Notes under the pieces: model-generated
The model's input: only the letters and a program-made list of their open reading frames with translations
What the model was told of the DNA's origin: nothing
Database searches by the model: none
DNA from: an uncultured Eggerthellaceae bacterium
GTDB taxonomy: Bacteria; Actinomycetota; Coriobacteriia; Coriobacteriales; Eggerthellaceae
DNA: 36,135 nt
Direction: 5' to 3'
NCBI GenBank assembly: GCA_903789375.1
Contig: CAIFEB010000024.1
Span: 1-36,135 of the forward strand
In this document: in pieces, positions 24,708-33,037 of the stretch
Layout of the letters: the number at the start of each line of letters is the position of its first letter
Numbering within the stretch: the stretch's first letter is position 1
Position numbers and translations under genes: made by a program

Positions 24708-26483
24708 ATGCTCACACGCAATCAATTCGCGGTTCTTGACACGCTGCGTCGCAATCCCCGCGCAACGCAGGAGGACATTGCTCTGACCAGCGGCATCGAT
24801 TGCACATCGGTGTGCGACGCCGTCGCCGGCCTTCACGAGAAGGCTCTCATCGACGACGAGGGCGCGCTGACGAAGCAGGCGTCCATCGCGCTTGAGCCCT
24901 ACCGGGTGGACAGCGCCGTCATCCTGGCTGCAGGTGCTGCGACGCGCCTTGCCCCGCTCTCCTTCGAAATGCCGAAAGCCCTGTTCAAAGTGCGGGGCGA
25001 GCTGCTGATCGAGCGGCTCATCCGGCAGCTCCACCAAGCGGGCGTCAACAGAATCGCCGTCGTCGTGGGCTACATGAAGGAGGCGTTCTTCTACCTGGAG
25101 GAGAAGTTCCAGGTGAGCATCGTCGTCAGCCCCGAGTACGCCACGCGCAACAACCATGCGTCGCTGTTCGCGGCAAAGGAGTTCCTGGGCAACTCGTATG
25201 TATGCTCCTCGGACCAGTACTACGCCGACGGGCTGTTCTCCCCGTACGTGTACGCGCCGTACTGCTCGTGCACCGCCGTCGAGGGGGCCACCGATGCGCG
25301 CACGGTCCAGACGGACGAAGCCGGCCGCATACGCGCGCTTCCCTATGGCGGCGCGGACGACTGGCGGCTGCAGGGTCCTGCGTACTTCGACCGGGCGCTG
25401 TCGGCGCGCTTCATCGACATCATCGGGGCGGAATACGACCGTCCGGATACTCCCGGCAAGCTCTGGGATGACATCCTGGCCGACCATCTGGACGAGCTCT
25501 GCGTGTACGCGCGGCGCATCCCCGCGGGCGGCCTGTACGAGTTCGACGTTCTGAACGACCTGGTGGCGTTCGATCGCGACTACTTCGTCAACGTCGATTC
25601 GCGCATCTTGGACAACATCTGCTCCACGCTGGGCTGCGCGCGAACGGACATTTCGCACGTCAGACCGGTGAAGGAGGGGCTCACCAACCTGTCGGTGCGG
25701 TTTGACGCGCGCGGGCGGACCTACGTGTACCGCCATCCGGGCGTCGGCACCGAGGAGCTGATCAACCGGCAGAGCGAGACGTTCGCGGAGAAGACGGCGC
25801 GCGAGCTCGGCCTGGACACCACGTTCGTCTACGAGAACCCTGATGAAGGGTGGAAGATCTCCGCGTTCGTGGACGGGTGCGAGCCGTTCGACTATCGCGA
25901 CGAAGCCCAGGTCGCGCATGCGCTTTCGATGGCGCGCGTGCTCCATACGTCGGGCGCGCGCTCGCCATGGAGCTTCGACTTCTACGACGACGCCGTACGC
26001 CTGCGCGGCATGCTGCGCAAGGCGTCGTATCCCGTGCCGGTGGATTTCGATGCGCTTTCGGACGCCATCGCGGACGTGCATCGCAGGATGCAGGTGGATG
26101 TCGGTGAGCCGTGTCTGTGCCACAACGACTTCTACGGCCCCAACCTCCTTGTGCGCGGAGACGAGATGCAGCTTATCGACTGGGAGTACGCCGCCATGGG
26201 CGATTACGCATGCGACCTGGGGAATTTCGTAGCGCAGGGGTCGGGGTACTCCGTGCCCGAGGCCGTGGACATGCTGAAGTACTACTTCGGGCGCCCGCCC
26301 ACGGAGCGCGAGGCGCGGCATTGCGTGGCGGCCGTGGCGGTCGTCGGCTACTACTGGTATGTGTGGGCGATCTTCAAGGAAGCCAAGGGCAATCCGATGG
26401 GCGAATGGTTGTACACGTGGTACAAGGCGGCGAAGCGATTCTGCGCTGCCGCGAACGAGATGTACGGGGACGACGTTGGGTAG
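24708..26483 (+). CDS. wHTH - cytidylyltransferase - choline kinase fusion (LicC-LicA-like)
   Basis: The 591-residue protein has three parts. Residues 1-60 form a winged-helix fold (ATQEDIALTSGIDCTSVCDAVAGLHEKALI). Residues about 66-300 are a nucleotidyltransferase with the signature AVILAAGAATRLAP...PKALFKVRGELLIERL, like LicC CTP:phosphocholine cytidylyltransferase. Residues about 310-585 are a choline/ethanolamine kinase-type domain with GLTNLSVRF, the Brenner-type CHNDFYGPNLLV (His472, Asp474) and metal-binding LIDWEYAAMGDYACDLGN. Such fusions would phosphorylate choline and convert it to CDP-choline for decorating surface polymers. The next gene is a second nucleotidyltransferase with a homologous N-terminus. 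Choline as substrate is inferred from family similarity; ethanolamine or another aminoalcohol is possible. Confidence 0.85.
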   Translation: MLTRNQFAVLDTLRRNPRATQEDIALTSGIDCTSVCDAVAGLHEKALIDDEGALTKQASIALEPYRVDSAVILAAGAATRLAPLSFEMPKALFKVRGELLIERLIRQLHQAGVNRIAVVVGYMKEAFFYLEEKFQVSIVVSPEYATRNNHASLFAAKEFLGNSYVCSSDQYYADGLFSPYVYAPYCSCTAVEGATDARTVQTDEAGRIRALPYGGADDWRLQGPAYFDRALSARFIDIIGAEYDRPDTPGKLWDDILADHLDELCVYARRIPAGGLYEFDVLNDLVAFDRDYFVNVDSRILDNICSTLGCARTDISHVRPVKEGLTNLSVRFDARGRTYVYRHPGVGTEELINRQSETFAEKTARELGLDTTFVYENPDEGWKISAFVDGCEPFDYRDEAQVAHALSMARVLHTSGARSPWSFDFYDDAVRLRGMLRKASYPVPVDFDALSDAIADVHRRMQVDVGEPCLCHNDFYGPNLLVRGDEMQLIDWEYAAMGDYACDLGNFVAQGSGYSVPEAVDMLKYYFGRPPTEREARHCVAAVAVVGYYWYVWAIFKEAKGNPMGEWLYTWYKAAKRFCAAANEMYGDDVG

Positions 26484-26627
26484 CGCGCGGCGCTGGTGTG
26501 GGCGGCGCCGCGGCGGCGTGGGCGCGGCGTGCGAACGGTGCGCGGATGGTTCGGGCACGGCGCTGCGGCGGCTTTCCGGCGGCATGCGGACGGTGCGGAT
26601 GAGAATAAGAAAGGCGAGGGGCTGAGA

Positions 26628-27419
26628 GTGGAAACGTTGACGCGTGAGGAGTTCGACGAGCTGGTGGCGAAGGCGGACGTGGGTACGGCGACGCCGGAGG
26701 ACCTGGCACGTCTGGAGCCGTACCGGGCGAAGCGCGCGGTGCTTCTGGCGTCCGGCATGGGGACGCGCATGGCCCCCATCACCATCAACACGCCCAAACC
26801 GCTCGTGCGCGTGAACGGGCGGCGCATCATCTCGTCGCTGCTTGACGCGCTTGCGGCTATCGGCGTGGACGACATCACGATCGTCGTCGGGTACCTGGCG
26901 GAGGAGTTCGACGTGTTGCTGCGCGACTATCCGCAGGTCAAGCTCGTGAAAAACGATCAGTACGCTACGACCAACAACATCTCGTCGGCGGTGCTCGCAA
27001 GCGGCTGCTTCGAGAACGCGTACGTGTTCGAGTCCGATCTGCTGCTGCAGAACCCCGCGTTGCTCACGAAGTACCAGTACGAGTCGAACTACCTGGGCGT
27101 TTTCGTGGACGAGACGCCGGACTGGTGCTTCGACACCGACGATGAGGGCGTGATCCGCGACCTGCACAAGGGCGGAACGCACTGCGCGCACATGTTCGGC
27201 ATCTCGTACTGGACGGCGGAGGACGGCCACAAGCTCGCGCATGACCTGCCGGAACAGTTTGCAAAGCCCCAGAATCGGCAGCGGTTCTGGGACGATGTGC
27301 CCTGCGTGCTGTGCCGAGACCGATACCGCGTCCGCGTGCGCCCCTGCACGTTCGACGACGTCGCCGAAATCGACAGCCTGGCCGAGCTCGCCCAGATTGA
27401 TCCCGCGTATCGGATGTAG
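26628..27419 (+). CDS. LicC-like nucleotidyltransferase
   Basis: This 263-residue nucleotidyltransferase has the NTP-binding signature VLLASGMGTRMAPIT followed by TPKPLVRVNGRRIISSLLDAL, and the catalytic-metal acid in FESDLLL. GTG 26628 is chosen because GAGGGG lies six bases upstream; the longer in-frame extension to 26496 has no ribosome site and is low complexity. Its residues 20-40 (PEDLARLEPYRAKRAVLLASG) match the junction of the preceding fusion protein (ALEPYRVDSAVILAAG), so the two are paralogues in one transcription unit. It probably activates a phospho-aminoalcohol or sugar phosphate for the same surface modification. Confidence 0.82.
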   Translation: METLTREEFDELVAKADVGTATPEDLARLEPYRAKRAVLLASGMGTRMAPITINTPKPLVRVNGRRIISSLLDALAAIGVDDITIVVGYLAEEFDVLLRDYPQVKLVKNDQYATTNNISSAVLASGCFENAYVFESDLLLQNPALLTKYQYESNYLGVFVDETPDWCFDTDDEGVIRDLHKGGTHCAHMFGISYWTAEDGHKLAHDLPEQFAKPQNRQRFWDDVPCVLCRDRYRVRVRPCTFDDVAEIDSLAELAQIDPAYRM

Positions 27420-27597
27420 GGAGCGACCGACAGCGGACCGAGCCATCGCCTTCGCGGGGCGAGCGTTCCCGTGACGGCGCTCGTTTCCTAGGCGGGCGGC
27501 CGCTGACGTCCCTGCTGCCTTGACGGTGTTCCCTATGAGGCGGTCCATCTCTGACGTTTTGACGGCACTCCCCTCAGGGAGGCTCCCTCTTGCCGCC

Positions 27598-27626
27598 TTG
27601 ACGGCGCCTTCTTCTCTCATTATCGT
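27598..27626 (+). promoter_or_regulatory. MarR-MFS operon promoter
   Basis: TTGACG (27598-27603), a 17-base spacer, and TATCGT (27621-27626) form a good promoter. It is directly followed by a palindromic site that a regulator could occupy. Confidence 0.6.
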
Positions 27627-27633
27627 AGACGCG

Positions 27634-27656
27634 ACAACAGTTGCCGTTGCAACAAT
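27634..27656. promoter_or_regulatory. Candidate MarR operator
   Basis: CAAC-A-GTTG (27635-27643) followed at once by the perfect palindrome GTTGCAAC (27646-27653) overlaps the predicted transcription start. This layout fits autorepression by the adjacent MarR protein. Confidence 0.5.
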
Positions 27657-27694
27657 CATACGGCGGCGTGTGCCAAGGCGACGGAGGAGAACCG

Positions 27695-28258
27695 ATGCAA
27701 GGCAAGACGCAGGGGAAAGCTGCAAGCAGCGGGCAGGGCGATCTGCGCGGAAAGGCGCGCGACGCGGCACCGGGCGGGCCGGAGACTGCAGCCGTGGCAC
27801 CCCCAGCGTCCGCGGCGCCGGGTGAGGAGTTCTCGTTCATGCGGGACGTCTCGCTGATCACGCGCCGCATGCGCATCTACGCGGAGCGCAGCATGGCGCA
27901 TCGCGGCCTGGGATTCCCCGAGCAGGTGGTCATCATGCATCTCGCCGCGCACGGCCGCTCCAACCAGGAGCAGGTGGCGCGGCAGTTTGGCATCGACAAG
28001 GGCGCCATCGCCAAAACCGTCGTCAAGCTCGAGGAAAAGGGCCTGATCACACGCGCGGTCAACCCCCAGAACAAGCGCGAGAAACTGATGGAGCTCACGC
28101 CTGCCGCGGACGACGTCGTCGCCGACATGAAGCGCGCGCTCGCAGGGATGGCAGCCACGATGTTTTCCGGCATGTCGCCCGACGAGGTCGCGCGCCTCAC
28201 GCAGGCGCTCTCGCATGTTGCGGCCAATTTGTCGGGCGAGGAAGGGGACGAGCGATGA
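27695..28258 (+). CDS. MarR-family transcriptional regulator
   Basis: This 187-residue protein has an Ala/Gly/Pro-rich N-terminal 45 residues and then a standard MarR fold. The winged helix is SNQEQVARQFGIDKGAIAKTVVKLEEKGLITRAVNPQNKREKLMELT (about residues 89-135). MarR proteins bind palindromes as dimers and release them when binding phenolic or drug ligands. ATG 27695 follows GGAGGAG by five bases. Its stop overlaps the start of the MFS gene (ATGA), so it is the cognate local regulator of the efflux pump, likely acting at the palindrome at 27634. Confidence 0.9.
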   Translation: MQGKTQGKAASSGQGDLRGKARDAAPGGPETAAVAPPASAAPGEEFSFMRDVSLITRRMRIYAERSMAHRGLGFPEQVVIMHLAAHGRSNQEQVARQFGIDKGAIAKTVVKLEEKGLITRAVNPQNKREKLMELTPAADDVVADMKRALAGMAATMFSGMSPDEVARLTQALSHVAANLSGEEGDER

Positions 28259-30651
28259 GCGACGACGATCGCACGGTACGGCGCGCCGCAGGGAGGCGCG
28301 CGCATGCGCGCGGACGCCAGCAGGGAAGCGGCGGCGCTGCGACCGCATCCACCAAGACCACATCCGCCTCACCCGCGCCGATGCCTGCCGCCGCGCCCGC
28401 GCACCGCGGGCAGTCCAAAGGCTACGTGATCGTGGCCGTCGTGTACCTGCTCGGCCTGTTCATGGGCGCGCTCGACATGGGCATCGTCAGCCCCGCGCGC
28501 GTCGTCATCCAAAACGACCTGGGCATCGGCGACGAGGCCGGCGTGTGGATCATCACCATCTACTCGCTCGCGTACGCCGCGTCCATCCCGGTCATGGGCA
28601 AGCTCGCCGACAAATACGGGCGCAAATACGTGTACCTGACCTGCATCTTCCTGTTCGGCCTGGGATCACTTCTGTGCGGGCTGTCCCAGAATGCGGGCAG
28701 CTACGGCATGCTCATCGCTTCGCGCGTCGTCCAGGCGATCGGCGGTGGCGGCATCGTCCCCGTGGCGACGGCGGAGTTCGGCACGGCGTTCCCCGAGGAG
28801 AAACGCGGCATGGCGCTCGGCCTGGTGGGAGCCGTGTACGGCATCGCGAGCGTGTTCGGCTCGGCGGCGGGCAGCCTGATCCTGCAGATCTTCGGGCAGA
28901 CGCAGTGGCAGTTCATCTTCTACGTCAACGTCCCCATCTGCATCTTCGTCCTCGTCTTCGGCCTGGCCAAGCTCAAGAACACCACCGAGCCGGATGTGCG
29001 GCCGATCGACGGCGTGGGCATCTGCGTGATGACGGTCATGATTCTGTCGCTCATGTACGGCCTGCGCAACATCGACTTCTTCAACCTGGGCGCATCCATC
29101 ACGCAGCTTGACGTGTGGCCGTACCTCGTTGCGTTCTGCGTGCTCGTGCCGGTGTTCGTCGCCGTGGAGCATCGTGCGGCCGATCCGGTGATGAACCTCG
29201 CCTACTTCAAGAACCGCGACATCCTGATCACGCTCGTGTGCTCCGTCGTAACCGGCATCGTGATGATGGCGACCATCTTCTTCCCGCAGTTCTGCGAGAA
29301 CTGCCTGTTCATGCCGTCGGGATCGGGCGGGTACTTCATCATCATCCTGGGCTTGTTCTGCGGCATCGGCTCGCCGATGTCGGGCAAGCTCATCGACGCG
29401 CACGGCGTGAAGCCGGTGCTCGGCGTGGGCTTCGTCGCGTCGGTCGCGGGAGCGCTGTACCTGGTGTTCGTGGCGGCGGTGCACCCGTCGCTTCTGAACG
29501 TGGTCGTTTCGCTTGCGCTCATCGGTCTGGGCATGGGCTTTACCATGGGCACGCCGCTCAACTACATGATGCTGCAGAAGACCGACGATGCGCAGTCCAA
29601 CTCGGCGTTGGCGACGCTGTCGCTCGTGCGGTCGATCGGCACCGCCGTGGCGCCGGCGATCATGGTGGCGTTCGTGGCGCATGCGGGCGCGTCGATGCAG
29701 GCGAACCTGATGGAGGTCATGCCGACCGAGGTGAGCGTGTCGCCCTTGCCGTACGCGCAGGAGCTTGACGAGGAGTTTGCCGCGTTGCAGGCGAACCCCC
29801 AGATGAGCGCGCTGATGCAAGGCGTGGACATCCCCAACCTGGAAAGCTTCGAGACGATCGAGGTGGAGATGGGCGCAGGCGGCTCGGCGAGCGCGGCGGA
29901 CGACGCCAAAGGTTCGGCGGCCGACGCTGGAGCGGTGTCTGCGGGCTCGGGCGGTGCGGGTGCGGGCGGTTCGGGCGGTGCCGCTGATGCCGCCGGTGAT
30001 TCGGCAGGCTTTGCAGGCGCGGGTGGCGTGGAACTGTCCGACGACCTGCTGCAGGAGGTGCAGAACTCCGACGTAACGACCATCGTCGACACGTGCAAAG
30101 ACCTGTCAGTCGCGATGTTCGCCCAGGTGAGACCGCAGGCCGAGCAACAGGCTCAAGACGGCATCGCCGCGGGCATCGGCGCGATCGACAACCAGGTTGC
30201 CGCAATCGATGCCACGCTTGCGGCGCAAGGCACGGGGGCGAGTGCGGGCGCGGGCGCTGGTGCGTCCGCTGGTGCGTCTGCCGACGGCGGCGCGGACCGA
30301 AGCGACGCGGCGATGTCGGACGCGGCGGTTTCGCAGATGGTCGCCGCGCGCGATGCTATGCAGCAGACCGCCGACGAGCTGCGGGCCGCAAGCGATGCCG
30401 TCCCCGGCATGTTCGACGAGGCTCAGCGCAACTACCTGCAGAAAATCGACGAGCGCGCGCCGCTCATCCAAGAGACGTACCAGCGCACGCTCAACGGCGG
30501 CTTCCAGGGGATGTTCACGCTCGTCGCCGTGTGCTCGATGATTGGGCTGATTCTGCTTGCGTTCTATCGCGACGACCGCCCGAAGACGATCGACGGCAAG
30601 CTCGCGACGCCCGAAGAGCAGGCCGACCTCGGCGCGACCGTGGTCGACTAG
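28255..30651 (+). CDS. MFS drug efflux transporter, DHA2 type, with a large extracytoplasmic insertion
   Basis: This 798-residue proton-driven exporter is of the 14-helix EmrB/QacA family. Motif A is GKLADKYGRKYVYL, motif B-like sequence is RVVQAIGGGGIVPVATAEF, and motif C-type GAVYGIASVFGSAAGSLI follows. The N-terminal 50 residues are basic and low complexity. Between helix 13 (ending about residue 480) and the last helix (about 749-771, FQGMFTLVAVCSMIGLILLAF) lies an insertion of about 270 residues. It has Ala/Gly-rich low-complexity parts and helical segments (DDLLQEVQNSDVTTIVDTCKD and MVAARDAMQQTADELRAASDAV). Family members are usually 450-550 residues. The insertion would face outside the membrane and may contact an outer partner or wall. 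The gene is coupled to the MarR gene. Confidence 0.9.
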   Translation: MSDDDRTVRRAAGRRAHARGRQQGSGGAATASTKTTSASPAPMPAAAPAHRGQSKGYVIVAVVYLLGLFMGALDMGIVSPARVVIQNDLGIGDEAGVWIITIYSLAYAASIPVMGKLADKYGRKYVYLTCIFLFGLGSLLCGLSQNAGSYGMLIASRVVQAIGGGGIVPVATAEFGTAFPEEKRGMALGLVGAVYGIASVFGSAAGSLILQIFGQTQWQFIFYVNVPICIFVLVFGLAKLKNTTEPDVRPIDGVGICVMTVMILSLMYGLRNIDFFNLGASITQLDVWPYLVAFCVLVPVFVAVEHRAADPVMNLAYFKNRDILITLVCSVVTGIVMMATIFFPQFCENCLFMPSGSGGYFIIILGLFCGIGSPMSGKLIDAHGVKPVLGVGFVASVAGALYLVFVAAVHPSLLNVVVSLALIGLGMGFTMGTPLNYMMLQKTDDAQSNSALATLSLVRSIGTAVAPAIMVAFVAHAGASMQANLMEVMPTEVSVSPLPYAQELDEEFAALQANPQMSALMQGVDIPNLESFETIEVEMGAGGSASAADDAKGSAADAGAVSAGSGGAGAGGSGGAADAAGDSAGFAGAGGVELSDDLLQEVQNSDVTTIVDTCKDLSVAMFAQVRPQAEQQAQDGIAAGIGAIDNQVAAIDATLAAQGTGASAGAGAGASAGASADGGADRSDAAMSDAAVSQMVAARDAMQQTADELRAASDAVPGMFDEAQRNYLQKIDERAPLIQETYQRTLNGGFQGMFTLVAVCSMIGLILLAFYRDDRPKTIDGKLATPEEQADLGATVVD

Positions 30652-31462
30652 CGTGTCGTGGGCGCGTGCCGGCCGCAGCGGCTGGCACGGGGTTGCTGCA
30701 GCCGGCAGGGGGCAGTGCTGCGGCTGGCGGCTTTGCCGCAGCAGCCGACGTGGCGGCTGCAACAGCCGATGGGGTCGCAGCACCAGCCGGCACGGAAGCC
30801 GAAGCAGCCGGACCCGCCGGCATGGGGGCTGCGGAAGTTCGAAAAGCTGTTGGAGAAGGCCGCTGCGGCTGGCGGGTACGCCGCAGCAGCCGACGTATCG
30901 GGCGGGGCGGCCGGCAGGAGGCCGCAGCAGTCGCCATCGGGGGTCGCTGCGCTCCTTCCTGCCGCAGTTCACGGCGGAATGCGCCCAGATTCTGGAAATA
31001 ATGGCATATTCGGTCGTTTTCGCCAGAAGTTGGGCAGTGTGCTGCCGTTTTCTCCGGTTCTTGGATGTCGGAATAATCAATATATAACTGAATAAAACGA
31101 CGTAAAGTTTACGAAGTATCCGTGGTCGAAATATTGCAAATAGGATATAAATTTGACCAGCATGATTACGAGCGATTACGGACCCTATCGAAAAGGTGAG
31201 CTGCGTGCGTGCTGATTTCGATTGCTTTCTCCCATTTTTGGGGTGTTATCACAGTCTCGAATAACCCAGAATCTGGAAAAAATGACCAGAATGGTCAAAA
31301 TTTTCGTAATTTGGAGCGCCTTCGAAATCTGCATGCCAAAGTTGCCGCTATTTGGATTATTCACCGCTCGATGGGTGTGCGGAGTGGGTTCTGTCATGCG
31401 AATGGGTCGTTCGCGGGGCGATGGTGCCGTTCCTGCTTGACTTCCGGAGCAGGAACTGCCGC
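30652..31462. other. Gene-free stretch after the MFS gene
   Basis: About 810 bases hold no convincing gene. The first 300 are GC-rich Ala-type low complexity resembling the MFS loop (GCAGCAGCCGACGT motifs repeat at 30737 and 30891). From about 31000 the sequence becomes AT-rich. Two related segments begin with the palindrome-like CCAGATTCTGG (30985-30995) and CCAGAATCTGG (31266-31276), each followed by AATAATGG/AAAATGACC-type sequence and a Phe/Trp-rich antisense frame. They look like diverged copies of one intergenic repeat. Confidence 0.5.
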
Positions 31463-31464
31463 AC

Positions 31465-31722
31465 GGATCCATCCAGGCGAGATTTTCCTCGGACCGACGA
31501 GTGAATCCAGGCGAGGCGCGATCGGGTCCACGGTTCCACCCGGGCGAGGAGTTGGTTGAGTCGGCGGATTCACCGGGACAAGAGGCTTATCTGATCAGCG
31601 GATCTACCCGGACGAGGTGTTTACCGGGTCGAGAATTCATCCAGGCGAAATATCCCTCGGGCCGACGGGTGAATCTGGGCGAGGAGTTAGTCGGGTTGAT
31701 GGATCCATCCAGGCTATAGGCT
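31465..31722. repeat. Degenerate 34-bp tandem repeat array, eight units
   Basis: An anchor close to CCAGGCGA recurs at 31473, 31507, 31540, 31573, 31608, 31641, 31675 and 31709, spacings 34, 33, 33, 35, 33, 34 and 34. Units share the pattern atyCAyCCaGGCGAgg...tCgGgycgaCgg. Units 1-2 and 6-7 are the most alike, suggesting an older double-unit period. The period is not a multiple of three and neither the units nor the interruptions fit CRISPR repeat-spacer form. It lies directly upstream of the iron importer promoter region. Confidence 0.8.
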
Positions 31723-31852
31723 CCCCTGATCAATGATCCCTTGCGAAACTATTCCCATAAAGCAATAAATATTATTAAATAAAGACTGAATACAGAATAG
31801 TATAGATATAGAATAGAAACGTCGGAGTATAAAACGTTTTCGAGGGGGATGC
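31723..31852 (+). promoter_or_regulatory. AT-rich promoter region of the iron importer operon
   Basis: Bases 31740-31830 are strikingly AT-rich, with several TATA-like hexamers (for example TAAATA at 31766) and a TTGCGA at 31741. The best pair is poorly spaced, so I do not fix a single promoter. GAGGGGG at 31842-31848 is the ribosome site. I see no clear Fur or DtxR operator. Confidence 0.45.
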
Positions 31853-33037
31853 ATGAAAGCGAGCGTGCGGGAAGGTTTTTCCGGCGATTCGGCAGGAGGC
31901 TCGAGCGTTGCATCCGCGGTCGGCGATGCCGGCGCCATTCGCGCAAAGCGCGCGACGGGCAGGATGCGCGTCGTCGGCAAACGCCGCCTTCGCTTATCTT
32001 CGCGCTCTTCATCGCAATCGTGCGCGAAGCGTCATGCCGACCTGGTGATCTTGGCTCTCGCGGTGTTCGTTGTGGCAGCCGCTACCGTATCGCTCATGCT
32101 CGGCCGCTACCCCATCTCGCTCGACCAGGCGGCGGGCATGGTGGCCTCGAAGTTCGTCGACATCCCGCAAAGTTGGACCAAACAGCAAGAAGCCATGTTC
32201 TTCAACGTTCGCATGCCGCGCATCCTGCTCGCGCTCATGGTGGGGTGCTGCCTGGCCGCCGCTGGCGCAGCCTTCCAAGGCATCTTCCAGAACCCGCTTG
32301 TTTCGCCCGACATCCTGGGCGCAAGCCAGGGCGCCGCGTTCGGCGCCGCCGTCGCCATCCTGCTCGGCGTGTCGTCGTTTCTCGTGTCGGCGTCGGCGTT
32401 CGTCTTCTCCATCGTCGCCGTCGCGCTCGTTCTGCTGGTAAGCTCACGCGCGCACGGCAACCGGATACTCGTGGTGGTGCTCGCCGGCGTGATGGTCAGC
32501 TCGCTGTTCTCGGCGGGCGTGTCGTTCGCGAAGCTCGTCGCCGATCCGCAAGACCAGCTGCCTTCCATTACGTATTGGCTGATGGGAAGCTTGGCTGGCA
32601 CGAAGCTCGACATCACCTTGGCCATCGTGGCCATTCCGATGGCGTTGGGCTTGGTCATTCTGTTCGTCCTGCGTTGGAAGATCAACGTGCTCACCATGGG
32701 CGACGAGGAAGCCCAGACCATGGGCGTCGACGCGTCGCGCATCCGCCTGCTCGTCATCCTGGGCGCAACGCTCGTCACGGCGTCGAGTGTGGCCGTGTCC
32801 GGCATGATCGGCTGGGTCGGCCTGGTGGTGCCGCATTGGTGCCGCATGATCGTGGGCGCCGATTACCGCAAGCTCATGCCTGCGAGCATGCTCATGGGCG
32901 CAGGGTTTCTGCTGGTGGTCGACAACGTGTCGCGGCTCGCGTTCACGGCCGAGATTCCCATCGGCATCCTGACCGCGTTCATCGGCGCGCCGTTCTTCTG
33001 CTACCTGATAACGCGGAAGAAGAGGGGGCGCGACTGA
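31853..33037 (+). CDS. FecCD-type iron/siderophore ABC transporter permease
   Basis: This 394-residue permease has an unconserved Ser/Arg-rich N-terminal extension of about 60 residues and then a multi-helix FecCD fold. Family motifs include RMPRILLALMVGCCLAAAGAAFQGIFQNPLVSPDILG, which is the hallmark, then DEEAQTMGVDASRIR and GMIGWVGLVVPHWCRMIVG facing the ATPase. FecCD permeases form a homodimer that imports ferric siderophores, heme or cobalamin from a lipoprotein receptor. ATG 31853 has GAGGGGG four bases upstream. Its stop overlaps the next ATG (TGATG), so the ATPase follows directly. The longer overlapping frame from 31849 is not the gene. Confidence 0.93.
   Translation: MKASVREGFSGDSAGGSSVASAVGDAGAIRAKRATGRMRVVGKRRLRLSSRSSSQSCAKRHADLVILALAVFVVAAATVSLMLGRYPISLDQAAGMVASKFVDIPQSWTKQQEAMFFNVRMPRILLALMVGCCLAAAGAAFQGIFQNPLVSPDILGASQGAAFGAAVAILLGVSSFLVSASAFVFSIVAVALVLLVSSRAHGNRILVVVLAGVMVSSLFSAGVSFAKLVADPQDQLPSITYWLMGSLAGTKLDITLAIVAIPMALGLVILFVLRWKINVLTMGDEEAQTMGVDASRIRLLVILGATLVTASSVAVSGMIGWVGLVVPHWCRMIVGADYRKLMPASMLMGAGFLLVVDNVSRLAFTAEIPIGILTAFIGAPFFCYLITRKKRGRD

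Larger units (their letters stand above)
27420..27694. other. Promoter region of the MarR-MFS operon
   Basis: The region contains three copies of TTGACGG (27512-27518, 27559-27565, 27598-27604). The last is the best -35. A palindromic operator candidate and a GGAGGAG ribosome site follow. Confidence 0.55.

Noticed and set aside
23496-27800. A 1434-codon open frame on the minus strand
   Set aside because: It runs antisense to the choline-kinase fusion and second cytidylyltransferase genes. Its residues are Arg/His/Val-rich without any domain, as expected for a shadow frame in GC-rich coding DNA.
30093-31001. A 302-codon plus-strand frame across the end of the MFS gene
   Set aside because: It is mostly a shifted frame of the MFS gene, followed by Ala/Gly low complexity with no domain.
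31465-31722. CRISPR array
   Set aside because: Whole 34-bp units are degenerate copies of each other. There are no conserved repeats separated by unique spacers and no cas genes nearby.
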